From contig RSEH01000088.1 of NCBI GenBank assembly GCA_006503475.1, positions 62,001-126,000 of the forward strand: a stretch of 64,000 bases of DNA. Direction: 5' to 3'. The first letter of the stretch is position 1. Each line of letters opens with the position of its first letter. This stretch comes from Stentor roeselii. Taxonomy: Eukaryota > Ciliophora > Heterotrichea > Heterotrichida > Stentoridae. A model generated the notes under the pieces. That model saw nothing but the letters and a program-made list of their open reading frames with translations, did not search any database and had not been told where the DNA came from. Both the position numbers and the translations under genes were made by a program. This document shows, one piece after another, positions 41,262-51,900 of the stretch.

Positions 41262-42977
41262 TTAAAAATTCACTTTACCCCGCAAACTAGAAAATCCTTG
41301 ACGACTTACAAGATTAGCAATTTTCAAGTTTTTTCGAAAGACTTGAACTGATTCTCCAGATTGTTTCAAGAAACTACGAAATGTATAAGAAAGGACTGAC
41401 GGTGCTTGACCTTCTGGAGATTTAGTGAAAAAGACCTTGTTTTCTGAGATGTTATAAACAATTGGATAGACACTTTCAATGTTTTCGTTTAACTCTTCTA
41501 TTTCAAAGACTCGGAAGATTTCTTCTGTTCGGCCTTCGATGATTTCTTGAACTGCTTCGAAGATTAATACTGCTTTTGAATGACGGCCTCCTAGAAGTGC
41601 GAATTTTGATTGGGTCACTGGGAAGATCCCGCATCGGAGAAGTGGAAAGGAAAAAACTACTGAAAGACCTTCCCAACGGTCTTGGCTGAATGAGTACCTT
41701 TCAAGGGTTTTGCCTACGGATTCTTCTGGCTGGCCTCCTGCTACGTACATGAAGTTGTCACCTTGTAATAGGCAGGCTATTGGCTCGTATCGACCGTGGA
41801 TCATACTTGAAAATGGACTCCAGGTGTTTGACTCTAAGTTGTATTTTTCACAGGTTGTGTAGGTGAAACGACCTCCTACTACGTAGATGAAACCTTGACG
41901 GTATATCACTGCTGGACCGTCGCGACGATCTAACATGCTTTTTTTACGGTAGAGCTCTGAACGGTCTGGAAAGAACTGGTACACGTCACCTCGAGCACCA
42001 CCCGAGTCGGGATGTGTTCCTCCAACAACTAAAAAACTTCCATCAGGAAGATAAACCAATCTAGAGCCAAAGTTAAACCTCCACATTTTAGTTTCCTGAG
42101 TAATAAACTGCTGATAATTTTCAAGTCTAACCCTGGTCCACTTTTGATCATTCACATCATATTTCCAGATATTTTTGCTTCCCCACTCGATCCAAAACAA
42201 GACTTTTCCTTCTCCAAAATGTTCTTGTTTTTCATTTAATTTAAATTTATTCTTATTTGCATAGTTCTGCAGAATTTTATTGAGAGAAGTTCGGAAATCG
42301 TTATTTTCAGTGGGAATCAAAACGACACTGCAAAGAATTTGAATAATTGAGTCTATTCTTGTTCCGATGCTGAAAGAATAAGCTGCATTGGTTGTATGAT
42401 GAATGCCTTGCAAGGCTAATTCATTTTTTTTTGCCTTTACTCTGAATATTGGAGTCCCGGGCATGATTTGCTTGCTTGTCGTGTAAGTAAAAAGATCTGT
42501 GTCTACGCCGATTATCTGGCAAATCGTCAAGCCTGAACCTGGGTACTTTATTTGACTTCCGTCTCTTAGCTTAAATTCTTGCCGAATGTCGATGAATTTT
42601 GAAGTGGTCAACTTTAAGGAGATCACTGTGAAGTTTAGTCCTCGGTTTGTGTAAAAAAAGGTACTTGGGTCGAATCGCACTTTTTGTGATGATGGGAAAA
42701 CTGCGAAACAGTGGCCTGCTACTTCCTCATCAACAATAACCGAGTTACTCGTCATGGCAATATTCTCAGTGATCATAAACCCCACCCCATTAGGATTGCC
42801 AAAGTGAGAATTTAAAAACGAGAATCCAATTCCATAAATTTCAAAAACACATCCAACAATCGGCCCTTCTAAAAACCAGCCCGAATCAGCCCTAGGAGTC
42901 AAAGAAACTCCAAGTCCACATCTTCCACTTCCAACACTCTTAAAAGTTCTGGCACTAAAAGAGTGACTAGAGTTCAT
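41262..42977 (-). CDS. Degenerate trypsin-fold domain fused to kelch propeller
   Basis: 571 residues in one frame. Residues about 50-225 show the outline of a trypsin-like (S1/DegP-type) fold: GVGFMITENIAMTSNSVI where active enzymes read GSGFlI....vLTNxHV, and IMPGTPIFRVK with LALQGIHH where they read GxSGSPvf..... lvGIh. The catalytic His and Ser positions are not conserved, so it is presumably an inactive binding module. Residues about 265-500 are five to six kelch blades (FLVVGGTHPD, FIYVVGGRF, FMYVAGGQPEE, FALLGGRHS with following Trp). No signal peptide. I know of no named protein with this pairing. The trypsin-fold reading is tentative; kelch is firm. Composition flips near 42725 and again near 41990. 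Confidence 0.6.
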   Translation of the reverse strand: MNSSHSFSARTFKSVGSGRCGLGVSLTPRADSGWFLEGPIVGCVFEIYGIGFSFLNSHFGNPNGVGFMITENIAMTSNSVIVDEEVAGHCFAVFPSSQKVRFDPSTFFYTNRGLNFTVISLKLTTSKFIDIRQEFKLRDGSQIKYPGSGLTICQIIGVDTDLFTYTTSKQIMPGTPIFRVKAKKNELALQGIHHTTNAAYSFSIGTRIDSIIQILCSVVLIPTENNDFRTSLNKILQNYANKNKFKLNEKQEHFGEGKVLFWIEWGSKNIWKYDVNDQKWTRVRLENYQQFITQETKMWRFNFGSRLVYLPDGSFLVVGGTHPDSGGARGDVYQFFPDRSELYRKKSMLDRRDGPAVIYRQGFIYVVGGRFTYTTCEKYNLESNTWSPFSSMIHGRYEPIACLLQGDNFMYVAGGQPEESVGKTLERYSFSQDRWEGLSVVFSFPLLRCGIFPVTQSKFALLGGRHSKAVLIFEAVQEIIEGRTEEIFRVFEIEELNENIESVYPIVYNISENKVFFTKSPEGQAPSVLSYTFRSFLKQSGESVQVFRKNLKIANLVSRQGFSSLRGKVNF

Positions 42978-43133
42978 CGTTTTTTTTATATAAAAAACTT
43001 AAATCGCCAAATCAAAAAACTTAATTCATCCTCCAAATACATAAAAATTAACCAACTTAATTTTCTATGTGGTCATTATTCATCTTAAAGATGTATAAAT
43101 TTTAAAACGGTTAGTGCTTTCCAATATATAAAG

Positions 43134-45383
43134 ATGACATCATCAGATAGCTTTAGAGACTTTCACAAAATGACAATCCAAGAACGCATGGAGCTTCTGG
43201 CTTCCTTACACCCAGATTTAAACGGTTCTTATGTCCAAGGACTTGATCTTAAAACTGCTGACTTGATGGTCGAGAACTGTGTTGGAAAAATCGCGATCCC
43301 GGTTGGATTAGGACTCAACTTTATGGTCAATTCTAAGGAGTACCTAGTGCCAATGAGCACTGAAGAACCTTCTGTGATTGCAGCGGCATCTGCCGCTGCC
43401 AAATTAATCAAACGATTCGGAGGATTCAAGGCTCATAGCACTGACCCTATCATGATCGGGCAGATTCAGGTCCTTGATATCGATCCTAAAGTCTTCCATG
43501 GACTGATCTTAGAGCGTGAAAAAGAACTGATCACCAAGGCTAATACAAAATACTGTCCAAGAATGGTTAAAAGAGGAGGAGGTGTCGTTTCGTTACAGTT
43601 TTTAGAACTAAATTCAAAATCAGGAGTAGTCGAAATCAGCGTCAATGTCGGTGAAGCCATGGGAGCGAATATCGTGAACACCATCTGTGAAGGACTTGCT
43701 CAGGACCTTCAACTGTTAGCTGAATGTCGCCTGGGTCTTAGAATTCTTTCAAATTACTGTCCAGACCGAAAAGCGATTTCAGAATTTCGAATTCCTGTAA
43801 AAGAACTGGCTTATAAGTCAATCCCAGGCGCTGAACTCGCAAAGCGCTTTATTGAAAGTTGGGAATTTGCAAAGTTTTCAGTGAATAGAGCTTGTACCCA
43901 TAACAAAGGAATCTTAAATGGAGTCATTGCTGTTTGTTTGGCAACTGGACAAGACACAAGGGCCGTCGAGTCTGCAGCCCACTCGTGGGCTGCCCAAAGT
44001 GGAAGGTATCAGCCTTTGAACTCTTATAAGATCGAATCGGGAATGCTTGTTGGAAGGATTGAACTACCGATTGCTATTGGAACTGCTGGAGGAGCACTTA
44101 AAACTAATCCTGGGTATCAGGGATCTATGATGCTTCTTGGAAATCCTTCGTCGAATGAACTTGGACAGTTAATCGCCTCTGTTGGACTTGCTAGCAACTT
44201 TGCTGCTATCAGGGCTATGGTCTCTGAAGGGATTAATAAGGGACATATGGGACTTCATGCGAAGAATATCGCTGTTTCGGCTGGAGTTCCGAGCTCAATT
44301 GTTTCTGAGGTGGTGGAGTACATGAAACAACGCGGTGATATAAGCCAGAAGGCTGCGCTTGACTACATGTCAGCCCATCACATTCACACAATCTCAAGAA
44401 AAAGCTTTAAACAACAAGGAGCTTTGAACACCTTCCACATAAGCCTTCTAGACCAAAAGCCACCAGTTTCCTTTACCCTGGCTTTCACCTGCCCAAAGAT
44501 AAGTGGAGTCCACGTTGACCTAAGAAAATCCTCCCGAAGTCAAATGGCAGTCAACCTTCACAAGTTATTCGTACGAAAAGACTACCAATGGCTTGACTCC
44601 TTCGTTCGAATAATCGAAAAAGTCCGTTTCAAGCCTGAAAACCCAAGAAACAACCAAACTTTTCTACTAAAAATGAAACTTTTTGCCATCTGGATCAACG
44701 AAATCTCGATTCACCTCGTCAACTTGATGGGCAGCACATTTTGTGACAAGGTGTTCACTGAAGTCTTTGCAATGCGACGCGACACTCTAGAAAAACTGAC
44801 GCTAGACGTTGAAGAATACGTCGAGTTCGGGATTTATATGGCTTATGAGTTGTACCACGTTCTTAATTTCAACTTGGAGAACTTTGACAACTCGCCCATT
44901 GAGAACTCAGCTGAATTGGCTCAAAGAATAAGAAAAGAAGTGCAAATGGTAGTTTTGTCAAACATCAAATCAATGAGCGTGTCTCCGAAAGACTATCCTT
45001 TGTTAGTCGAGTTGAGGAAGAAACAGATGAGCGCAACTTTGATGCTTTATTGTGATTGTCTTGGAGTAGATACTATTAATATTCAGCTTTTAAACAACCT
45101 GCAGAAACTTGGAGATATTTTAGAGATTCTTAGCACTGCTCGAAGGGATTATATGAAAAGTTTGAATGGAGAAGCGGAACATCCTAACATATACAAGGCT
45201 TGGAAGGAGCAGGAGATGTTTGAAGGGAGCTACTTTAGCTATTTTGAAAGACTTGTGAAGACCAAGTCTCAACAGTTGCCGCCTGACATGATTGAGCTTG
45301 TGCGTAAAACTGTCGCTTTTATGAATGGGTATTATAAAAAGTACCCACAGGACAGCCTGGACTTGAACTACCCTAAACTTTAA
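43134..45383 (+). CDS. Class II HMG-CoA reductase with long C-terminal extension
   Basis: 749 residues. Residues 1 to about 425 are a soluble class II (bacterial-type) 3-hydroxy-3-methylglutaryl-CoA reductase, which makes mevalonate from HMG-CoA. Catalytic residues by homology: Glu47 in ENCVG, Lys258 in HNKG, Asp274 in GQDTRA and His371 in KGHMGLHA. Other family blocks: EEPSVIAAASAAAKL, GEAMGANIVNT. There is no membrane anchor, unlike the class I enzymes of animals and fungi. Residues about 430-749 are an all-helical extension with no domain I can name (RRDTLEKLTLDVEEYV, LQKLGDILEILSTARRDY). Its end is 6 bases from the end of the convergent gene. Composition flips near 44340, where the extension begins. 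Confidence 0.9.
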   Translation: MTSSDSFRDFHKMTIQERMELLASLHPDLNGSYVQGLDLKTADLMVENCVGKIAIPVGLGLNFMVNSKEYLVPMSTEEPSVIAAASAAAKLIKRFGGFKAHSTDPIMIGQIQVLDIDPKVFHGLILEREKELITKANTKYCPRMVKRGGGVVSLQFLELNSKSGVVEISVNVGEAMGANIVNTICEGLAQDLQLLAECRLGLRILSNYCPDRKAISEFRIPVKELAYKSIPGAELAKRFIESWEFAKFSVNRACTHNKGILNGVIAVCLATGQDTRAVESAAHSWAAQSGRYQPLNSYKIESGMLVGRIELPIAIGTAGGALKTNPGYQGSMMLLGNPSSNELGQLIASVGLASNFAAIRAMVSEGINKGHMGLHAKNIAVSAGVPSSIVSEVVEYMKQRGDISQKAALDYMSAHHIHTISRKSFKQQGALNTFHISLLDQKPPVSFTLAFTCPKISGVHVDLRKSSRSQMAVNLHKLFVRKDYQWLDSFVRIIEKVRFKPENPRNNQTFLLKMKLFAIWINEISIHLVNLMGSTFCDKVFTEVFAMRRDTLEKLTLDVEEYVEFGIYMAYELYHVLNFNLENFDNSPIENSAELAQRIRKEVQMVVLSNIKSMSVSPKDYPLLVELRKKQMSATLMLYCDCLGVDTINIQLLNNLQKLGDILEILSTARRDYMKSLNGEAEHPNIYKAWKEQEMFEGSYFSYFERLVKTKSQQLPPDMIELVRKTVAFMNGYYKKYPQDSLDLNYPKL

Positions 45384-45389
45384 TAGAAT

Positions 45390-46640
45390 TTAATCATCAA
45401 AGTCGTAAATCATTGGTTGAAGATTGTAGGGAAGTATAGGTTTCTTACTTTCAGGGAATGAGACCTGGCTGCTAAGAAGACTTTCAAGAGTTTTTGACTG
45501 GTCATATTTTTTACATGTTTTTAGTCTTGCCTTTGAACTGATTTTCGCTTTTTCACACAGTTCTGAGTAAAAAAGAACAGATGATGAGTTCTCAATGTAC
45601 ACCCCTCCTCCTGTGCAGACCTGGAGCCAATATCGATTTTTCATTATCTTGCATGGAATAGCTGAGAAAAGAGAAGAAAATCCTGAAATGCTCGGCTGAA
45701 TGCATCCTGAATCAAAGCAAACAGGGACGAAAGATGAAAGAGTTTCATCCAAGAACTCATTCTTTCCATGTGCGAGTTTTTCCACAGTTTTTGAAAGACA
45801 AAACAAGTCCTGCTCATTATTCCCAACAGTTCCTGACTTGTACATCTCAGGTCTTCCAGGCGATGTGAACAGTACCCGCTTTCCACCGAAGGACAAATGC
45901 GAGTAATTCTTGTAAGGCTTGAAGTACCGACAGTCGACCAGTTCCACCCCGTCATTAAGCACTGCGAAAGAAAAGCAACAGTCAATCGGAAGCACCTGCT
46001 GAATGAAGTTTGAAAGGTAAACCTGATGTTGTCTTCCTTCTCGAATGTCCATTCGGTAGATCGAAGAACTGTTATTTAAAGTAAAAATGTAAGGCGAGAA
46101 CTCAAAATCAAACCTGTCGATATTTTCCACTCGTATTCGAGAATTTCTTTCGTTTTGAAGGTGAATTTCGTTTTCTTTTAAAAAAACCACCTGGCTTGGG
46201 TAGTACGGGTTTAAATGGACTTCGCTTACTGAGCTTTTAAAGTTAAATTCACTTTCTAGGTTCAGGGAAAACCTTTGGAAACCTTTTGATGTCTGGATCA
46301 ACAGAAAAGATGAAGAGTCTTTCGGGTTTGATAGTGAAAGAGAATGAATCTCGCTGTCTAACTTTATTGAGAACTTTTTTGAGGATTTTAACTTTGACCT
46401 TGATTTTGTTATTGAAAGTTTGTTTAGAGTTGAATGGAAACTATAGAATAAATCGATACCTTTCGTGGTTTTGATGTAGCTTATTGGATTGCTTGGTCGA
46501 GTTGAGTTTGGGATTGGGGATTGCAAGCAGGGAGGAGAGTTGAATAGAGATGAAATTAGGGATTCGGGAACTGATTTTAGAACTGGAAGAGAGAGGCATG
46601 AGAAGTTCCTGGATGATTGGTAATTTTGTATTATCGACAT
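45390..46640 (-). CDS. Unknown protein, possibly WD40-like propeller
   Basis: 416 residues, Ser/Leu-rich. The first 60 are disordered-looking (Pro/Ser-rich). Residues about 70-260 contain repeating strands (SFLLIQTSKGFQRFSL, HLNPYYPSQVVFLKENEIHLQN, YIFTLNNSSSIYRMDIREG, FSFAVLNDGVELVDCRYF) spaced like propeller blades; the order 'HP.yP..vvf.....i...D.R' recalls the TAF1C/Rrn6 family of RNA polymerase I factors, but similarity is too weak to assign. The C-terminal part has several Cys residues (SALFALIQ is not in this frame) and no known motif. No membrane segment. Cytosolic or nuclear, function unknown. Confidence 0.5.
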   Translation of the reverse strand: MSIIQNYQSSRNFSCLSLPVLKSVPESLISSLFNSPPCLQSPIPNSTRPSNPISYIKTTKGIDLFYSFHSTLNKLSITKSRSKLKSSKKFSIKLDSEIHSLSLSNPKDSSSFLLIQTSKGFQRFSLNLESEFNFKSSVSEVHLNPYYPSQVVFLKENEIHLQNERNSRIRVENIDRFDFEFSPYIFTLNNSSSIYRMDIREGRQHQVYLSNFIQQVLPIDCCFSFAVLNDGVELVDCRYFKPYKNYSHLSFGGKRVLFTSPGRPEMYKSGTVGNNEQDLFCLSKTVEKLAHGKNEFLDETLSSFVPVCFDSGCIQPSISGFSSLFSAIPCKIMKNRYWLQVCTGGGVYIENSSSVLFYSELCEKAKISSKARLKTCKKYDQSKTLESLLSSQVSFPESKKPILPYNLQPMIYDFDD

Positions 46641-46915
46641 TTTATTTAGATTGGTGTAGGGAATTTTTCAATTGGTTTAAATTTTCTTTTGGATTAGAGA
46701 TGATTTTAGTATACTTTTAGGAGAAAATATTCGAGGATTGTACTGATATTCAAGTATTTAATAAATTTATGAATTAGTCTTTAAAGTTTTTAATGATTTC
46801 TTAATTTCCTATAATCTAATACAAATGAGGCCATAAGAATCACCAGGTATTTCGATAATCACTTTCAATAAAATCAAATAACCTAATTTCAATTAAATTT
46901 AAACAATCTTAATGA

Positions 46916-47851
46916 TTAAAACTCTGATAGAAATGAATTCTCTATATCAGTTTGCCCATAGCAAGTCGAAGTATTAGCTTCAACAAACTTCATATTAATA
47001 ACCTTATCATCACAGATTTCATTGATCTTTCTAGAATTATCCTCAATCACATCACCAGCAAAAACAATTTTCCTTAAAAATCCATCTCCCACTTCAATTT
47101 TCTTAATTTCCTTAGTGATCCACCTAATACTAGTTTCATCATCACAATGAAAAGTGTGAATTTGTTTATCAGCAAGTTCAACATGAATCTGTCTATTCTT
47201 TTCTTCAAACACAAAAAGTTTAAACTCTTCAACATCAGCAAGAATAGTCGAATTATCAAGTTTTCGTCCTTTACAACAAATTATTTGTTTTTCAGCAGAG
47301 ATGTTGACCAATTTCTGAATTTTCATTTTCAAGTCTCTTATAGTTCGGTCACTTAAGAGCCGAGCGATAATCAACTGGTTTTGAACAGTTTTCACCCTGA
47401 AACTCGCTTCAATGCTAAAAATCAAAGAAACAACTGACAAGTTCCTGAGACCTGAGTCTTTTATTTGAACTTCATCTGGAAGTTCGAGTTTTTTGTGAAT
47501 AAGTCGTTGATGGGGTAAAGGAATTTTTAGTCTTTCATGAATTTTTTGTTTTAAGGTTTTTATTGATTCACTTGGATTTATATCGAATGTGAGGTACCGG
47601 CCTCCTATTTGCTTTACTATTATTTGAATTGTTGATGGGGTTGTTAGGAGATGCAAGGTGGAACCGAAGGAGATGTTGTAGTCTTCTAGAGTTTTATTGT
47701 TTTCAAGGACTTTTCCATTGTAGATTAGTTTGACTGTGGTCATTGGGATTGACTTCATTGAGTTTATCATCGATTTTAGTGATCCGATTGTGTTCATTCG
47801 GGACACTTCGAGGAAGATTTTAGACCCGCCTGTGAAGTTTACTGAAATCAT
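46916..47851 (-). CDS. Tandem ubiquitin-like domain protein
   Basis: 311 residues from the Met at 47851-47849 (MISVNFTGGSKIFLEV), which aligns with the MQIFVKTLTGKTITLEV start of ubiquitin; an upstream in-frame Met adds a hydrophobic 13 residues and is less likely. Four consecutive ubiquitin-like units can be seen: about 1-75 (VKLIYNGKVLENNKTLEDYNI), 76-150 (TIQIIVKQIGG, PLPHQRLIHKKLELPD), 155-225 (RTIRDLKMKIQKLVNISAEK) and 228-300 (QIHVELADKQIHTF). Each keeps the 'L.yxGk.L....tL.dy.i' hairpin pattern, but none ends in Gly-Gly, so it cannot be processed and conjugated like polyubiquitin. It is probably a ubiquitin-like scaffold or adaptor. Confidence 0.8.
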   Translation of the reverse strand: MISVNFTGGSKIFLEVSRMNTIGSLKSMINSMKSIPMTTVKLIYNGKVLENNKTLEDYNISFGSTLHLLTTPSTIQIIVKQIGGRYLTFDINPSESIKTLKQKIHERLKIPLPHQRLIHKKLELPDEVQIKDSGLRNLSVVSLIFSIEASFRVKTVQNQLIIARLLSDRTIRDLKMKIQKLVNISAEKQIICCKGRKLDNSTILADVEEFKLFVFEEKNRQIHVELADKQIHTFHCDDETSIRWITKEIKKIEVGDGFLRKIVFAGDVIEDNSRKINEICDDKVINMKFVEANTSTCYGQTDIENSFLSEF

Positions 47852-48916
47852 TGTTATAATTATTAGGAAACCATTAGTATTTAACCACATTGATTAGGTC
47901 TTGGATGAAATTGAGAATTGGGTATAGAAATAGAGGAATTAAAATTATTTAATGGTTGTGGCTTTCTTTAAAATCTGCATGAAATTTAGGTTTATTCGAG
48001 AAGAATTTCCTTAAGAGATTTTAAGTTTTTCACAGTTTAGGTATAAGTAGATCTTTTGGATTTTAATTAAAATCTTAGACCAGATAGGAATTCAGTTTTT
48101 AAAGAGAACACGAAAAGTTTAATCTTGGTCCTTATAGTTTGATTGATTAATTGATGATGGTTTAATTAAACTTATAATCGAGATTGTTGACGAATGAATA
48201 ATTGAATTATGATTCTTTTGATCTTTTATTATTTTCTTAATTTTCTCAATTGATTTAGGTTTTCCATAATTTTAGCCAAAATTGTCTGTTAATCGGGATC
48301 CTACCACATTCGATTTTTAGCTTGAAATTGTAATTAAAAACGCGAATTTAAACCATAGTTGATTGAACTGAAAAAATAGTTTAATTCTTGATGCCTTTCT
48401 CAATAATCTTGAATAAATTGTTCATAGTGATATTAAGATATTAATGAATTATGATATCAATATTTTAAATTTTATTAACCTTACAATATTTGGTATATTC
48501 TATGTCTCTTCTTTGTTTGAAATACTACTGAATCGATCATTAAAAAATATATAGATTTAATAAAAGAAAAGGAATCAGAAATACATTTAGCTAGTAAAGG
48601 ATTTTGTAGTAATTGAAAATTACCTAAATTGACTTAAAAATTCATCAATCATTTTTTTAATTTTTAAATTTAGCCAAAATTTCTTTATTGTCTCAATTTT
48701 TAAAACATAATAATTTATCACAAATGATTAAAACTAATAAACATTGCTTATCCACCTAAATCACACTTTCTATATTAATAGAATACATCAATCTATACTT
48801 AATGAGAATATTTGATCAAAATATCTTAGCTCAGTGATTATAAAATCTTTAAAAGAATCTCTAATTGAAAAAAAAACTTTGATATTTCCAATAAGTGTAA
48901 CTCTCTAGAAAATGAA
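47852..48916. other. Divergent intergenic region, about 1.07 kb
   Basis: The longest spacer in the window, AT-rich, between the UBL gene and K1. It presumably carries both promoters. Nothing else is recognisable: no ORF over 40 codons that looks real, no tRNA, no repeat array. Confidence 0.5.
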
Positions 48917-51900
48917 ATGTTTTTAATAAATTTTGAAATGTCTCTCCTTCTATTGCTTCTCCCAGTTTCCTGCAACTTTACAGCATCGATGATTCCATCA
49001 TTCGGTTACCCAAGTCTCTATCCTCTCTTCTCATCCCTTACTCATAGCTCTGGAATAATTTACCAGTTCGGAGGTACTGACAATTTTGACTTTTCAAATG
49101 ATTTAAAATCTTTCAACTTGACTTCAAGACTTTGGAATGATCTACTGCCTTCATCTGAAGAACTTCCAGCACAAAGAAAGAATTCTGCGTCATTTGTTTA
49201 TCAGAATCAACTTTTCATCTTTGGTGGACAGTCGAAATCTAGAATTTTGAATGATCTTTGGTCATTTAATTTAAGGTCAAAAATTTGGAAAAAACTAGAT
49301 CAATCAGGAGAGATTCCCTCAGCCAGATTAAAATTTTCATTCGTGATCCACAACGAGCTAATGTTTCTTTACGGAGGCGAAACTTGCTGTGAAAACGACC
49401 CATTAGTATACAGGTATTCAATAATCAGATTCAATATAACTCTCTTGCACTGGTCAGTGATAGGTTCAATACCAGTAAACAAGTCCAGAAGTGGAAGTGC
49501 ATTATTTTGGCATCAAGATATTTTAAACATATGGGGAGGATCGACAAACGATTCAGACATCATCCAAGTATTTCCAAGTACAGGATTGATAAAAACCTTA
49601 AAAATCATTGGAAATCCACCTTCACCTCGATATTCATTCCCTTACCTCCTAAACGAAAACAGTTTATTAATCCTTCCTGGGAATTCTTATCCTTCAGGAG
49701 AAAATGTCTTGTCTTGTTTCCAAATTTATCTTACTTCTTTAACTTCAAATCAAATTGACTGCAATGTAAAATATCTTTACACAGCATTTATTCAAGTCGA
49801 AAAATTGATTTTTCTATTCGGAGCTGTTGATTCAGAGTCAATCATCAATCAACTAGTTCAAGGTCGAGTTTCGAATGGCTTTCAAATCAAAGAGCTTTCA
49901 CCTTCTGTGGTTTATCCGAAACCAAGGACTGGACATGCCCTGCAAAAAAGTGGAAAATATTTGTGGGTCTTCGGAGGATGCTCTGATGAGAAGTAGTAAG
50001 AAATGTTTAGTTACCAAGATTGCTGGAAATTCGATGTTTTGGCAGAGACTTGGGAAAAAATCGCCTCTAGTATGGATGAACCTGCAGCGAGATGTGGGCA
50101 TCAATCAGTGGCTCTTTATGGGAACATTTTTTACTTGTTTGGAGGAAGAAATTCTGAGAAGTTTTTTAACGATCTCTTTGTTTTTAATGCTGTTTCCAAC
50201 AAATGGACTGAATTGACTCATTCAAGTTCGATTTCTCCGAGATCCAGCGCTTGTATGACTTTAGTTTACCCAGTCATCATGATCCATGGAGGAAAATATA
50301 AAGAAACAGTGCTAAACGATCTCTGGATTTATATAATAAATGACAATAATTTCGAAGAAATAAAAACGATAGGAGAAAAGCCCGCTCTTTTCGATCATAA
50401 CTGCTTTATTGACCCAGACAGCTCTTCTTTCATTGTCTTTTCAGGAACAAACATAAATAACCAGCCAAGTCCTTATTATTATATTTTGACCGGGGAAAAG
50501 TGGACAATATTTGAAAAAAATGAAAAAATACGACTTTCATCTTCAGCTTTCTACATAATAAACAATCAGTTGGTCATCATCGGCGGGAATCAATACTCAG
50601 AAGCTCAAAACAAGATAATAAAACTGAAAGACTCAGAATTTTTAGAAATCGCTTCAATTCCTTACTTCTTATCAGGAAATAAACTAACTTACATCGGAAA
50701 GTCCTTCTACAGTTTCGGAGGATCTCTCACTAATGGCAAGATAATCCTAGGAAATAAAGGATCTTCTTTACTTTTAAAAATATCTCTTCAAGAATTCAGC
50801 TGTGATCTTGGCTTTTCAGGTAAAAACTGCGAAATTTGTCCTGCTGGGACTTTTTCAGATCATTTTGATTCCGATCATTGTGAACCATGCAAGCCAGGGA
50901 CCTACTCAAAAGACGAAGGGACTTGGTTTGATTTTGAGTGTCTTCCCTGCCCTTCTGGAACTTTTACTAATAGATCTGGAAGCAAGTTCTGTTTGGACTG
51001 TCCGATACAACAAGATTGCAAGTTTAAGACAGTGAAGCCGAGATATTCAACACATCAAGAGACTAATCAAGACATCCAACCAGTGGCTTACAAGGAAAAC
51101 TCAGAAAAAGCTGATTATTATAGTTTCGTGATAGGCGTCTCAGTAGCTTCAGTCATCGGGTTTCTTGTTATTTTCTTCCTTTTAGCCTCGCGAAGACGTG
51201 TCTTTATATTGATTGACTTCTACAAAGACCAGCACGAAAGAAAGTATTTTGAAGAAGCATCTGCAACTGCACTAGGAGGCCTTTTTTCATATATTTATTT
51301 ATCTTTACTTGTGTTTTTCATCTGCTCTCCTGTTATCTTTTATTCTATTGCAAATATTTCAGAGGTTAAGTCTTTAGTCCCGCTTTTTACTCTTAACGGT
51401 CAAGAGTTCAATGCGAAAAACTTTCACATTAAAATCAAACTTTTTGATTATGGAGGAACTTGCGTATCGAATGGCGAATGTGAAGGAAAAATTGAGGGAA
51501 ATGTTTCAGGACTTCAATTTGGTAAAACTGAGCATTTTTGCTCGGATCAAGGAAATAATTGTTGTATTGATTACTTCTTTCAGGATGTTAGTTTTCAGGA
51601 AAGTGGAGTTATTGACTTGCTTGTTGTTGATAAAGCGATTTTTGCTACTGGAGTTCAGACTTCTTTGAGTGTTTCTTCTTCTATGCCTGGAGAGTATAAT
51701 GAAAGTTTCATTCAAATGTTGGCACAGGCGCCTGAGGGGTTTGTACTTAATGGTCTTGAACCTACTGTATTTGATGTGAATGTTGTTCCTTCGGTAAGAG
51801 TTATTAAGGTTTTTTTCACTGATAGCTCGAAATGGAAAAGTAATACCACAGGTTATCATATCACTTTTGCAGAGAATTATTCTTTAGGATCTCTGTCAGA

